NCBI GenBank assembly: GCA_030068075.1 | Contig: CM057834.1 | Location: 97,171,119 to 97,235,118 of the forward strand | Length of the DNA: 64,000 nucleotides | From: Paguma larvata | Lineage: Eukaryota > Chordata > Mammalia > Carnivora > Viverridae | Direction: 5' to 3' | Shown: positions 45,210 to 57,455 of the stretch, piece after piece | Layout of the letters: every line of letters begins with the position of its first letter | Numbering within the stretch: the stretch's first letter is position 1 | Position numbers and translations under genes: made by a program | Notes under the pieces: generated by a model | The model's database searches: none | Told to the model about the DNA's origin: nothing | What the model saw: only the letters and a program-made list of their open reading frames with translations

Positions 45210-45400
45210 CTCCAGGAACGGTGGTGCCGACGGCTTGCCAGGCGTCTAATCCTCAGAGCAGCCTTAAAAGGTAGGGTTCATTATCCCCATTTTATAGGTT
45301 CAAGCTCTGAGCCTCAGAGCGGTTCAGGAGCTTGTCCTAAATCACAAATCTCGGAGGGTAATGAGTGGAGCGTGCGCAGTCAGGTCCGCCCCGCCTCCCC
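45210..45400 (-). mobile_element. MIR SINE
   Basis: Reversed MIR landmarks: TAATCCTCAGAGCAGCC, TTATCCCCATTTTATAGG and CTGAGCCTCAGAGCGGTTCA. Confidence 0.75.
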
Positions 45401-45769
45401 CCCCCCCCCTCCGACTGCTGCTCTCTGCTGCCCCCTTTCGTTTGTAGCCTCCGCGTTCCCGCGTGGACTGTATCCGTTCACATCGAAATTCTATCAGGCG
45501 ACAGTCTTCCAGGCGACTGAGGCGCCATCATTTCTTTAGACATCTTTCTACTGTTTGATGTTTGGCTTGCAGCGAACATCTCTGTGCTCCTGGCTTTTTT
45601 CCCGTTTTGGAACCTCCCGAAAGAAGATCCCTGAATATTGTGCCTTCGAGGGTCTGGACAGGGAAAGTCAGATGGTTTCTCAAAGCATAATTTCTTTTAG
45701 CATTAACAGTACCTAGCCGTATCAGTTTTACAAATATATATCACGGAGTGGAATTGATGTTTTTCTGTT

Positions 45770-46395
45770 TAATTTCAACCGTACAGAAAATGTGACAGAC
45801 TGGGTACAATGAATACCCACGTATACTTCCCCCAGAATTCACCAGTTGTTAATATTTAGCCACGGTTGCGTTATCTCCCTCCATGTCTCTGTCTTTCTCT
45901 CTCTCTCTCCATATATATGTAGATATTTTTTCTTCTTTGCTGAACCATTGATAGGTATATTTCAGACATCATAGCGTTTTACTCCAAAGTGTTTCATCAT
46001 ATACATCCTAAGAGGAGCAATCTCCTATGTAATCATACTACCACTAACACCCCCCAAGAAACGGCCCTGTCGATGGAATGACATCCTTATACAGTGCATA
46101 GTCTACACTCACATTCCCCCAATCGTCCCCCGAACGATGTAACAATTTCTCTTTGTCCAAGATTCAACTAAGAATCATGCATGGCATGTAATTGGCAGTC
46201 TCTTTTAATCGAGAGCTTTTCCCTTGCCCTTTTTTCTTCCACGACATTTTTCTGAAGGGGTCAGAGAAGCTGCCTCGCACAACGTCGCATTCCCTGGATT
46301 TGCCTAATTGTTTCTTTACGACTGGGTTCAGGTTCGGCATTTGGAGTGAGTACAACACAGGAGATGTTGAATGCTTCCCATTAATTATTTCCCTT
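45770..46395. mobile_element. ancient L1M untranslated-region fragment
   Basis: CACCAGTTGTTAATATTTAG, TTTCAGACATCATAGCGTTT, TTCCCCCAATCGTCC and GATTCAACTAAGAATCATGC resemble a widespread old L1 segment. Orientation is not certain. Confidence 0.55.
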
Positions 46396-46408
46396 TGTGT
46401 GGTTGACC

Positions 46409-46927
46409 TTCAAACAACACGGATTTGAGCTGCGTGGTCCGCTTACATGAAGATTTAAAAAATATTTTTTAATGTTTATTTTTGAGAGAGAGACAGAGCG
46501 TGAGCAGGGAGGGGCAGAGAGAGAGAGACACACACACAGAATCCGAAGCAGGCTCCAAGTCCTGAGCTGTCAGCACAGAGCCTGACGCGGGGCTCAAACT
46601 CACGAACCACGAGATCATGACCTGAGCCGAAGTCAGATGCTTAACTGACTGAGCCGCCCAGGCGCCCACGTGGGGCGTTTTCAATAAATGCCGTGTAGTA
46701 CTGTAAGTGTATTTTCTCTAATGGTTTCCTTAATAACATTTTCTTTTCTTTCACTTACTTTATTGTAAGAATACAGTACATAAGGCGTCTAACCTTCAAA
46801 ATATGTGTTATGTGACTTTATGTTGTCAGTAAGGCTTCTGGTCAGCAGTAACCTCTTGTTAGGATTTGGGGGAGCCATGTTACAGGCGGGCTTCCGGCAG
46901 TGCGGGGTAGGAGCGCCTCCACCCCCA
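46409..46927 (+). mobile_element. old DNA-transposon-like element split by a SINE
   Basis: Begins TTGACCTTCAAACAACACGG, continues after the SINE with TACTGTAAGTGTATTTTCTC and TTACTTTATTGTAAGAATAC, and ends in a GC-rich stretch like the inverted end of a family known in mammals. I do not name the family. The right terminal repeat is lost. Confidence 0.55.
46457..46667 (-). mobile_element. felid-type SINE
   Basis: A full-length minus-strand copy, GGGCGCCTGGGCGGCTCAGT to AATAAACATTAAAAAAT, nested in an older DNA element. Confidence 0.95.
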
Positions 46928-47858
46928 CCTTATTCGGGGCTATAACGAATTGGCTGTCGGTGAGGTGAGACTTTGTGACTTTGTATACCTTCCAGGCGTG
47001 ATGGGAGATGAATCTATACCTCGAGGACACCCTCCTACTAGCATGCAGCTGAAAGGTCTGAGTAAAATGTTGACATTTCTTACAAAGATATGCAAACATT
47101 TGGAGAGACAGAGAAGCCCCCGGCGTGCCCACTCTACCCCCTTTCCCGCTCCGGCAGCACAGCTTCCTGTTTGCCCCAATTTCATACTTGGTGGCGCGTC
47201 TACTGAACAAACAAGGCTCAGCAATGCCGTCGGTGGCTTGGGGGTTCCAGGAGTGGGGGAGCCGTGAGGGAAGGAGACGCATCTGCCCAGAACGATGGCT
47301 TCCGGCTTGCAAAGCCCCGCTTGGCCTGCTGGCTGGGGGAACGTGGCAGAGAAGCGGTCACAGCGTGGGGCGTTGGGTCTCCTCCCTGGCCCTGAGGAAA
47401 AGGATGGCGAGCCGAGCAGAAGGGCCAGTGAGGAGTCCTGACCCTCCACCCAAGGCCTGGCCCCCCAGGAAGGGGGAGTAGCGTGCAGCCCAGGGGAGGG
47501 GCTCCCCGACAGGCGCACCCCTCATCCGACCTTGAGGTGGCCCTGAAAGGAGGTGGCCCTGGACCCCTGTTGGAGATCACAGCGACTTCACTACTGGCCC
47601 TCGCGTTACTGACTTCAGTGCCACTGAAGAGGGACACTGTCTTCCCTGAGCCCGCCCGCCCCCCTCCGTCACCCTTCCTCAGCCACGCGGGGTGAGCTGG
47701 GCGCGTGCCAGCCTCTGTGCCCAAAGCCAGCCTCCGGGCAGGACGGGCGCCTCCGGTAACTCCTGGGAGCACTTTTTATTCACGTCAGGTGACCTAATGT
47801 TTATCACGGGAGGAGCGCGCGAGGGAGGCCAGCTTTGGGAAGGTGAGGCGCCAGGTTT
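46928..47858. other. intergenic, no gene seen
   Basis: GC-rich with open frames up to 192 codons on the minus strand, none with a domain. Confidence 0.45.
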
Positions 47859-47872
47859 AAAGAGAGACATTG

Positions 47873-48092
47873 GGGGCGCCTGGCTGGCTCAGTCAGTTAA
47901 GTGTCTGACTTCGGCTCAGGTCATGATCTTACTACTCGTGAGTTCAAGCCCCACATTGGGCTCTGTGCTGATGGCTCAGAGCCTAGAGCCTGCTTCAGAT
48001 TCTGTGTCTCCCTCTCTCTCTGCCCCTCCTCCAGTCGCTCTGTGTCTCTCTCTCATTCAAAAATAAATTTAAAAATTAAAAAAAAAAAAGAG
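47873..48092 (+). mobile_element. felid-type SINE with TSD
   Basis: A complete element with [17 protein letters not shown] at 47859-47872 and AGAGAGAGACATTG at 48093-48106. Confidence 0.95.
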
Positions 48093-48129
48093 AGAGAGAG
48101 ACATTGTCCCACGTTCTACAGACAAAAGC

Positions 48130-48735
48130 CGAAGAAGGCCGGCCGTGGCCTGAACCGCGTCCCCGCCACGGAGTCACACGTTGAAGGAAGCCCTAGGCCC
48201 TGGTGTGAGTGTACTCGGAATGAGGAAGTGGGGCCGCGGGCAGTCACAAGGGTGGGGTCCGGTCCAGGGGGATTAGCGCCCTTATTTAAAAAAAAATAAT
48301 AAGGGGCGCCTGGGGGGCTCAGTCGGTTGGGCGTCCGACTTCGGATCAGGTCATGATCTCACCCTTGTGGGTTCGAGCCCCGCATCGGGCTCTGTGTCGA
48401 TGGCTCAGAGCCTGGAGCTGCTTTGGATTCTGTGTCTCCTTCTCTTTCTCTGCTTCTCCCCTGCTTGCACTCCGTCTCTCTCTCAAAAATAAATAAACAT
48501 TAAAAAAAAAAAAAAAAGAAGCACCGGGAAGCTTGCCTTCTCCGCACGGGAGAACACGGCAAGCCCGCAGGCCGGCAAGAGAGGCCTCACAGGAGCCAGG
48601 CCACCACCGGCCCCTTGATCTTGGACGCCCAGCGTCCCAAACTATGAGAAATACACGCCCGCTGTTTGAGCACCCGGTCTGTGGTCTTTTGGATGGCAGC
48701 CTCAGACGACTAAGAGGAGGTGGAATTTAAATTTT
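48130..48735 (+). mobile_element. MLT1-like LTR split by a SINE
   Basis: GAATGAGGAAGTGGGGCC and GGGGGATTAGCGCCCTTAT before the SINE, then CTTGATCTTGGACGCCCAGC and AACTATGAGAAATACACGCC after it, follow MLT1 order. Confidence 0.65.
48303..48518 (+). mobile_element. felid-type SINE
   Basis: A complete plus-strand copy with AATAAATAAACATTAAA tail, inserted in the MLT1-like LTR. Confidence 0.95.
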
Positions 48736-48816
48736 TAAGAGGATAGAAAACACGAACACGGCCTCGTCTGCCATTCCCCCATAGGAGCTGGTGGCGCTAA
48801 CCGAATGATAGCTGGT

Positions 48817-48817
<1 letters not shown>

Positions 48818-48855
<38 letters not shown>
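48818..48855 (+). repeat. (TAA)n microsatellite
   Basis: About twelve uninterrupted TAA/ATA units, likely variable in length between individuals. Confidence 0.95.
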
Positions 48856-48856
<1 letters not shown>

Positions 48857-48869
48857 GCTGACCACGTGC

Positions 48870-49030
48870 CCTGGGGGGCTTCTGTGTGTGCCGATTCACT
48901 TAAGGCTCTCACCACCGGCCTAGGGTCTGGGTGCTTTGGCACCGTCATTCTTTCCGTTCTACACATGGAGCCAGGGTATAGACGGAGGCAGGTTTGGAGC
49001 CGGGAGATCCGACGTGCCCGCCTCCCCCAC
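48870..49030 (-). mobile_element. MIR-like fragment
   Basis: Reversed MIR-like order: ACTTAAGGCTCTCACCACC, CTACACATGGAGCC, then GGTTTGGAGCCGGGAGATC. Diverged. Confidence 0.5.
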
Positions 49031-49093
49031 TCCCTGCTTACCACGGCAACTTGTTCAGTCTCTCTGGGGCTGGATTTCCTCTTCTCCTTTAGC

Positions 49094-49316
49094 TAATTTT
49101 TTTTTTTTAATGTTTTGTTTTTGAGACAGAGAGAGAGAGAGCGCGCGTGCACGCGAGCGGGGGAGGGGCAGAGAGAGAGGGAGACACAGAATCTGAAGCA
49201 GGCTCCAGGCTCCGAGCTGTCAGCACCGAGCCCAACGCGGGGCTCGAACTCGCAGACTGGGAAATCGTGACCTGAGCCGAAGTCCAAATTTTAACCGACT
49301 GAGCCTCCCAGGCGCG
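49094..49316 (-). mobile_element. felid-type SINE
   Basis: A full-length minus-strand copy with GCGCCTGGGAGGCTCAGTCG head and oligo-T run at the plus-strand left end. Confidence 0.93.
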
Positions 49317-50471
49317 TCTGGGTTTCCTCTTCTGTCAGGGCAGCGGCAGGTCCCCCCAGACTCTGCTGACGTCACATGACGATCCCGCGGCGCGCATGCC
49401 CGTCCAGCATGGGCTGAGTGCTCAGCGAGTGCTCTAGTTTGCAAGGGGCCATCCCTGGCCCCCACTTTCATGCCCACCTTGAAACCGGAAACGGGGCGTT
49501 TTAGGCAAATCAACAGGAATCCGTCCGTACTGAAAGGTGGGAGTCGGTGTTCAAGAGTGTCTGGGAGGTCATTCGTCCAGGGTTCTCCACCCTGACTGCC
49601 CCTCGGGATAACGGGGACGCCCTGTGCCAAGTACAGTTGCCCTGCACCCCCACTCCACCCGCGTCAGCGGTTCCGGACAGGCCCCACGAATCGGTGCCTT
49701 CCCTCCAGCCTTCTTGGGGGGAGCTAACTCCCCACCTTTCTGGGGCCTGACGGAAGGGGAGGCCCGTCTCCGAGGTCGCTGATTCGAAGCTCCCCCAATG
49801 CATTTGACACGCCCATTTAAAAGGACATATACTGTGGGAATTAGACTTTCTGTTGTCACTACTACCTGAGAGAGAGATGCAGCCTAATCAGAAAGGAACC
49901 ATAGCGTCAAAGTACTTAGAAGTAGGTGAGCTTGAACCTCAGGCTGTGCGACCTGCCTTCGCGTGCCCCTCGCGTGAGCCACACACCCCCGTACGTATTT
50001 CTCATGGACAACTTTTCTCCAAAAATCCACCCACTCCTCCTCAGTCCTGCTTCTTTATTCTCTCATTACCACGGTTCTTCACTTCGGGCCGCTCCACCTT
50101 GGCTGTGACCTCTGTTTATAGAGCCATCCCAGTAAAGGGAAGAGAATATTCTGGAACAACCATGTAGGAGGCTTTCTCTCCACTCAGCAATACTAAAGGT
50201 GGCCTCTGTGAGTTAGGGTCCGAGACAAAAAGCAAAAAGTCTGTGTCCAAAACACCAAGCAAAGCGGCCACTTCTGATCTGTCCACCTTCCCAGTCTCAG
50301 ACTGGCTGGCGGATCTGCCCTCTGGACTTAGCAACACACACACACACACACTTTCGTAAACACACGCATATCCACACTTGCTCACACTCACATAATCCAA
50401 CGTATACCCACACTCACACACTATCTCTCTCTCAGGTGTTATGTCTTTAAGTAATTAAGAAATTACAAGTG
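49317..50471. other. intergenic, no gene seen
   Basis: A short (CA)n tract at about 50335-50350. A weak MER5-like stretch near 49575-49610. No gene is supported. Confidence 0.4.
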
Positions 50472-50692
50472 TGGGGGCACCCTGGGTGGCTCAGTCGGTT
50501 AAGCGTCCGACTTCGGCTCAGGTCATGATCTCATAGTTCATGAGTTTGAGCCCCGCGTTGGGCTCCGTGCTGATGGCTCGGAGCCAGGAACCTGCTTTGG
50601 ATTCTGTGTCTACCTCTCTCTCTGCCCCTCCCCTGCTCATGCTCTGTCTCTATGTCTCTCAAAAATGAATAAACATTAAAAAAAAAAAAAAC
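50472..50692 (+). mobile_element. felid-type SINE
   Basis: A complete plus-strand copy ending AATGAATAAACATT and an A tract. Confidence 0.95.
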
Positions 50693-50699
50693 AGTATCA

Positions 50700-51230
50700 C
50701 TAAACTGACCATGGAGGATAGACTCCAAGGTGCCCCCGTGACCCCACCTCTTGGTGTTTAGTCCTTGGCGTGATCCCTTCCTCTGAGTGCGGGCAGGACC
50801 TGTCACTTGGCTTCTGACCGATGGAATATGGCAAAGGTCATGGGTGTCACTGAAAAGCAGAAACTCCCTAGGCTGGCCTGATGAAGTGAACACCATGCTG
50901 AGAAGCTCGCGTGAATGTAGCTACCTGAGGAAGACCTGCAGTTGACCTTGGGTCTGCAAGCACCGAACAATGCCCGGCAGGGAGCTGCAGGCCCTAGTGT
51001 TGCAGCCACAGGAAATGTATCCGCCAGCCTGAGTTTGGTCTCTTCCCAGTTGAGCCTCTGCTGAGAAACCAGCTGGGTTTGCACCCTGGGGACACTGAGC
51101 AGATGACCCGACTGGCCTGTCTGTGCCTGGACTTCCGACCCAGAGAAACCGGTCAGAAAACGTGTGTGGTTTCAAGCCACGAAGTTCACGGTTCTCTGTC
51201 ATGCAGCAGCAAGAGATAACGAACACACCT
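50700..51230 (+). mobile_element. MaLR-type LTR
   Basis: CTTGGCTTCTGACCGATGGA, then TGCCTGGACTTCCGACCCAG, GGTTTCAAGCCACGAAGTTC and GCAGCAAGAGATAACGAAC follow the order of MaLR LTRs. Confidence 0.5.
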
Positions 51231-51339
51231 ACGTATGCCAGCTGCGTCTTCTTCTTCGTAGATGAATCTTCATTCTGATAATTAACGAATGTCTTTATAG
51301 AAGATATGGAAAAGGCAGAAGGATCAAGAATAAAAATAG

Positions 51340-51430
51340 CTCACAATATCTCACGTTTCTTAAGTGCTTCCTGCGTGCCAGGCACTGAGCGCTCAGTATT
51401 ACTCGTTAAGATTCGTGAGATCCTCTCCCC
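51340..51430 (-). mobile_element. MIR fragment
   Basis: TTAAGTGCTTCCTGCGTGCC and AGGCACTGAGCGCTCAGTAT match the end of reversed MIR. Confidence 0.6.
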
Positions 51431-52001
51431 GCCCCCGCCTACCCCGTCATAGCTGATCAAAGCCGGGATTAAACATGACTGGCGCTTAGCCAATGTTCTC
51501 TTCCAGGAATGTGGAAGTGAGAAGGTCAGTCAGTCGTTGAACCACCCCGGGAACCACACTTCCAGGTGGAAGCTGTGGACAAGCCACGTTCGGCACGCCG
51601 CGAGAATAAAGAGGCAGGAACGCCGCTCCCTCGAGAAGAAGGAAGGAACAGACGCAGAGAAGCAGGAGCGAGGAAACCACCTGTCTGGTGAGTCACCCAG
51701 CACAAAGCGGCCGTGCAGAGGTTCTGAGACTGCACGGCCTTCGGGAGGAGCCTGCCACGGTCCCCTTGGGGAGCAAGTGACTTGGAGGAGCTTGGTGAGA
51801 GACAAAGTCAGGATTCCAGCAGCGTCCTGCCCTCAGAGGACACCGTGCCAGATGACAGTGTCTTTTCCACCCCCCCCTTCCCCCCTGCCATCTCCTGGCT
51901 GGGGGGCAACTGAGAAGGAGGAAGGTTGAGGTGGACAGACATTGGCCAGTTGGCCAGAGACACGGCCAGCCCTGACTTGGAGGGATTAGATCAGGCCTGA
52001 C
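51431..52001. other. intergenic, no gene seen
   Basis: No repeat or exon recognised. An open frame of 130 codons on plus lacks any domain. Confidence 0.4.
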
Positions 52002-52005
52002 TTTT

Positions 52006-52194
52006 TTTTTTTCTTTTAATGTTTATTTATTTTTGAGACAGAGAGACAGAGCATGAGTGGGGGAGGGGCAGAGAGAGAGGGAGACACAGAATCCGAAGCA
52101 GGCTCCAGGCTCTGAACTGGGCTCAGCACAGAGCCCAACGTGGGGCTCGAACTCACAGACCTCGAGATCATGACCTGAGCCACCCAGGTGCCCC
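52006..52194 (-). mobile_element. SINE with internal deletion in the tRNA head
   Basis: TSD CAGGCCTGACTTTTT before and CAGGCCAGACTTTTT after. About 25 bases of the head between two GAGC copies are missing. Confidence 0.93.
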
Positions 52195-52289
52195 CAGGCC
52201 AGACTTTTTAATGACTGAAAATGGGACTATTCACACACCAGAGACATGGGGAGGGCGAACCTGCAACACGGTCCAGGAAGGATGGGCTA

Positions 52290-52800
52290 CGTTGGCCACA
52301 AGTGTGGCCGCAGCCTTTCCTGCTCTGTCATGTGACTTTGCCTCTGTCCCCTCCGGGGCCATTTCCCGCCTCTTGAACCTGGGCTGGCCTTGTGACTTGA
52401 TTTGGCCAAGAGAACGTGCCAGAAGCGACGTTGTACATGTTCTGGAGCTGAGTCCTTACAGATCCCGCCCCCACCCCTCGAAGTACAAAGTCGCCACGTT
52501 AGGAAGCCCAGGGCCGCCTCCGGGAGCAGGAGGGGCCTACCTGGTAGCGGTCCGAACCCCCAGACACGTGAATGGGGACAACAGGGAACACCCAGGGCCT
52601 GTCAGTCACAGGGTGACTGCAAGTGCGTGAACCCCGGGTGAGACCAGCCAAGGCCCATCCACCAGGCCCGGCCCGGCGCGCCAGCCCGCAGAGCTGTGAG
52701 CAGACGAGTGCTGGGTGTTTCCAGCCAGTCCATTCTGGAGTGATCTGTTGCACCACAGTGTAAACCCGGTATGGCAGAAAAGACAGATCTGACAGAACAC
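52290..52800 (+). mobile_element. probable MaLR-type LTR
   Basis: GCCTTGTGACTTGATTTGGC, CAAGAGAACGTGCCAGAAGC, and CCAGCCAGTCCATTCTGGAG resemble an old MaLR LTR. Weakly supported. Confidence 0.4.
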
Positions 52801-54479
52801 ACTGGAATGTGATGATGGCAGAAAAACTAATGTCTTTCTTGCCTCTTGCCTACCACCTACCCAGCTCACCTCGTTTCGTCGGGCAGTTGCGTTTGCAAAA
52901 GGCAGATCCCCGTGGTGACACTGGGCAGGTCCTCGGTGCCTTCCCCCAGGTATTCTCAGGTGCCTAAGTACCTACTCGATGTCAAGTGGATCATTCGAGT
53001 TTCTGGCCGGCTTCCCCGTCCCGCTCAGCAATGGCAGCCCAGGCATCTCCCCACACGGCTCTTTGCAAGCTCAGAAGACTAGCCCCGGCCCCAGGACGAC
53101 AGGAGAGGCCTGTGTCCTGACTGGGAAGACAAGGGGGACACTCGCTCCCCGCTTTGTTTGCCTCCTGAAACGACGCCCGGGAGAGCTGGAAGAGGCGTCA
53201 GGGAGGGCGGCCGTGGAGCGAAGGGCTCCTAATCAGACGGTTCCACACGGACGGGGTGGGGTGGGGGCTTCTCATGAATGTGCGACCGCTGGGCCCCCCG
53301 GGCTCTCTGGGTCCGACCCAGGTAGTCCTCCTAGGGTGCACCCGGCCTCCGGGCCTCGCCAGGCGGGCGCGCTTCCGTCCAGGTCTGGAAGCAGGGCAGC
53401 AGAGTGGGGGTCCTTTGGCTAATTATGAGCCTTGATCTGGCCCCCTTAGTTGTGGTTTGAATACCGCCCCCCCCCCCAAAGCCTGCCGAACAGGAAGGGG
53501 GTTGCAGAGCCGGGGTGTTTCCTCTGGCCCCGCAGCGGTTCCCAAGTTGCCTTTGGGCCCCTCTCGTGGTAGGGGCAGCCCAGGCGTCGCAGGGACATCT
53601 GATGGCAGGGCCCGCCCTGGGACGCTCAGATTCTATCTCTCCTTTCCTCCCACCCCTCAGTCCCGGGGGGGGGGGGGGGCTGCGGGGCACTCTCCTTCTC
53701 CAGCTCTTGTTGTCACACGTGCAGGATGAGGGGTTACAATTGGTCAGGGAGCAGAATTCTCAAGCCAGCTTCAGGGACCGTGAGGGCCATGGACAGGCTT
53801 GTGCGGGTGTCCACACTCCCTCTGAAAGGACGTGCAAACTATCGTGTCTCTGACACTTTACCGTGGAAAGCTGGAAACATCCTAACGACGTGTTTGGCGG
53901 TCCACAGAAGGTTAGGGACCTCTGGTCTAGAGAATTCCCCGTCCCCTCCGACATCGGCGTTCTTGCTTTCCCTCTCTGTGCCCTCCCCGAGTGTGGTCCT
54001 CTGCTCTTCTCGGCCGGCTGGCTTCTCCTCTAGAAACGCGAGTGGAGAGTGTCTTGAAGAACCCCAGTCAAGACGGTACATTACGACCAGGCTGTTAATC
54101 GGGAGAGACGTTAAGTATCTGAAATACACCAGACGTCAAACTCAGACAGTGCCTCTGAGCAGTACGTTTCGTTTTCAGCATTCTGGCAGCCAAGGGGGAA
54201 AAGGAGATGGCTGAATATGTACTAATTCTCAGGATTTGTGCTTTGGCTATTACCGCAACTCAGCCCAAAGCTTTCACTCCGAAAAGGGGGACTCGGGCGC
54301 AAGGCTCCCTAGCGGGGCAGGGAGCAGCAAAGACTCTTCTTCCCACCACCCGGTTCAACAAAGCTTGCAGTCATGTGAAAGCATCAAGTCCCAGGAATCC
54401 AGATGACGAAACCCGGCCCCGGAGCTGCTCCCTGGTGCCTGGGGGAGACAAGGCCCGCGCACCCACGGTGGCGGTACGA
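52801..54479. other. intergenic, no gene seen
   Basis: Single-copy-looking, with a run of C near 53467-53477 and a run of G near 53666-53679 that are likely to be length-variable. No gene is supported. Confidence 0.4.
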
Positions 54480-54640
54480 TTCTGAATCTCCGTTTCCTTC
54501 CCTGTGAAATGGGGATCATCGTTCCCTATCAGAGGGGACCTTGGGGAATTCACCAAGAGCCCAGGTCACAAGAAGCACGTAGTACCGCGTAGAGTATATG
54601 GAAACAGGCGTGTGAAGATAGCATCTGATGAAATGGCCAA
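54480..54640 (+). mobile_element. MIR fragment
   Basis: CTCCGTTTCCTTCCCTGTGA, AATGGGGATCATCGTTCCC and AAGAAGCACGTAGTACC follow MIR order. Confidence 0.6.
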
Positions 54641-56824
54641 CAGCAGGTGTCCGGGCATTTAAAAAAGGACAGCCCCGTGGCCAGGCCTTCAGGACAGGCC
54701 ACCCAGGGGCCTCCATCTGGGCTTGAGGAGGAAGTCAGGGTGGGGGGTCACTTCAAGAGGGGGAAAACCAAGGGAGGCAGGCAAGGGGAGGCGGCACGCT
54801 CGGAGGCAAGAGTAAGATCTGTCAGGGGTGAGGGAGGATTTGTACCCGGGAAGTTTGGGGAATAAGTTTACAAGGTTTGTCGGGGCCAACGGAAGAGGGC
54901 TTTGAATTAAAACCACACGTGTACTGAGTGCCGGCTGGGCATTGGGTTCCGGCCGGGCACCTGGGAAGCTCTCAGCCTGTAGCAGGAGATGGGCGCCTCC
55001 GCAACAGACAGACGACAATGCGCCAACCGCTCCGGAACCCGGATATCCCAACCGAAGATGCGCTTAAGTTCTAGGAAATGGATGAAAGCTGATATAACAA
55101 GTGAAAGGAAGACCAGCCAAGTGGTTGGATAAGTTGCAAGGCGGGAGAAGCTGGAGGCCAGATCTGTAGGAGAAGGTATCAAAGGTCTAGGCGGCCCCCA
55201 AGCCCGGACTCGTGTGGACAGCGCGGTGAGGACCGAGGACAGCAGGGAGAGTGTGCATCATGAGGGACACACGTGTTACGGATCTGAGGCCCGTCGTTGC
55301 GTGGGAAAGGCTCCCCGCGGCCCCGCCTACTCGGAGAGAGTGAGCCCCATCCTTCGACCCTCCAGGGCTTCTGGGAAGAAGCCGCAGCACAGTGGTGCTC
55401 ACCGAGGGCCTCCGTACACCCCTCCAGAGAGACCTTGAGAAGAGAACTCCCAGCGAGGGACAGGGGGCTCTGGGCGAAGCAGGAACTGCCTTGCTGGGCT
55501 GGAGGAGAACCCAGGGCCTGCTTCTGGAAAGCCCGAAGGAGAATCCAATTTGCAGCGCTCCTAACGATGTTACATAATGATGTTACAGAAGCCCAGGACA
55601 TAAATCCGTGATCTGGGGTTGACCAAGAACGCCCCCTGCCCTGGGGCTGACCTACTCCTAGCCTGAAGCTCTGTCGTCTGTCGGGTGGCTGGGAACCGTC
55701 TGTTTCTTGAAAGCTCTCCGTCGGCCCCGGCAGCCATGCTTTTTCTTGAGGACTCCTGGGGCCCGTCTCCTCCCCAGTGGCTCTTTCTCGAGGCTGTGAG
55801 GCCACAGCACAGCACGTGCCAGCCTTTCCCCGGATGAAAGCTCTCCAGAAAGGACAAGGATGTCACCTATGTACGACAGAGTGATCGCCTCTGACTGCGA
55901 GGTATAAGAAATTCCAAGGATCAAGAGGGATTATTGAAGAGGGGTTGTTTCTCCCATGCTAGGCAGGGGGACGGGGGAGGGGGCATCTCCCCCGCCCCCA
56001 CCCCCCGCCAGGCCCTTGGAATCACTTTCCTCCCAGATGGCATCTGCCATGCTGTGACCATAGGCTTGGTTCCACCAGCCAAGGAAGATTCTTGAGTAAT
56101 CAGAGGCAGAAAAAAAACTTTTGCTACTGGAGGTCCTCTGACCTCACTCTCTGACTCCCCCTCCCCCCCACACAGTGTGCCCATTCTCTGCCTCAAGATG
56201 CTGGCCGGAAACCCTCCCCAGCTCTGCCCCAGCCAGCCCCCACCCCTCACCCCTGGGGACAGCGTCACCCCTCCCCCCCGTGTGGCTCCTCCACTCTGTC
56301 TCCTCACGAATGAGCCCCCGAGCAGGCAGGTGCGTGCGCATGCGCGGTTTACACACACGGTTTACAGAAACACTAAAACAGTCACCTTCCATGGAAGATG
56401 GCTCCGTTCTCTGTTGTTCCTACGGTCACCTAAAGTCAGCTGCGCCTTTTTGTTCGTTTGCGGTCACGTCAAAACTATTTTTCTGTTCTAGAAGTAAGAA
56501 CATATAAATTTAAAAATCACTTGTAGAATAAAGGAACACAAAGCCAAAGTCTTTATCTTTTAGCTTTTCGGAGTGCATTTATACATCTCCACAAGTTTCC
56601 AGCCCATCACCGTGGAAGTGCAAGAGCTCCGGGGCACGCAAGCCGCTGGGGAGCCCAGGTCCAGTGCTGCCAGCGTCCCATCAGAAAAGTGCTGCCCGCA
56701 GCCCGGCCCTGATGGACCGAGTTGTCAGGTCCCCACCACGGTCCCCGCCCAACGCCAGGGACCCGCATTTCCACCTCTGCTCCTGCAGTTGTGACACAGT
56801 ATCTCAGTGAAGCTCTGTGTTCTG
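54641..56824. other. intergenic, no gene seen
   Basis: No repeat family or exon is recognised. Frames of up to 208 codons on minus (55179-55805) have no domain. Confidence 0.4.
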
Positions 56825-57055
56825 AGTTGAAACGTGTCCCCTAAAGAGGCATGTTGAAGGCCTAACTCTCTGTCCCTGCGAAGGTGACCTTATTTGGAAA
56901 TGGGCTCTTTGACGATGTCATCAAGTTAAAAAGAGACAGGATGGGCTAATCCAATATGGCTGGATCCTTATAAGAAGAGACACAGAGACAGATACACACA
57001 GAGAGACCAGCACGTGAGGAGAAGGAGGAGGAGGTGACTGGAGGGATGCGTCTAT
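56825..57055 (+). mobile_element. MLT1-like LTR fragment
   Basis: GGCATGTTGAAGGCCTAACT, GTGACCTTATTTGGAAATGG, GATGTCATCAAGTTAAAAAG and CCTTATAAGAAGAGACACAG match the 5' part of MLT1-type LTRs. Confidence 0.75.
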
Positions 57056-57282
57056 AAGTTGTCGACCTTAGAAGTTAACAGTTGCCAGTAGCAAATGAGT
57101 TTGTTTGGGAATAGCACAGGAATTTCGACTTGGAACACACAAAGGATGGGGAACCACGGGCAAGTTGGGGGAGCAAAGGAGAAGACCCTCCTTTCATAGA
57201 AGAAAGAAAGAATTGGGGGCGGGGGAGGGGGGTTTGAACAAAAAGTTCATTGGAGGAAAATGGGAGCTCAGAGCGGTGGTAG

Positions 57283-57331
57283 CCTCTCATTGGCTGCAGC
57301 TGATTGAAGTGGTGACCTCTCATTGGCTGCA
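57283..57331 (+). repeat. 33-bp direct repeat carrying paired CCAAT boxes
   Basis: CCTCTCATTGGCTGCA occurs at 57283-57298 and again at 57316-57331. Each holds ATTGG, an inverted CCAAT box. Confidence 0.8.
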
Positions 57332-57455
57332 AGTGAGGGCAGCTTACCGGTTTCGGGCAGAGAGGAAATCTTCCTTCTTCCTGCTGCTCTATGCAAGCTC
57401 CCACTTGTGGTAATGGCGTGAAAGCCATCCCATCGAGGCTTTCCACCTCCATTTT

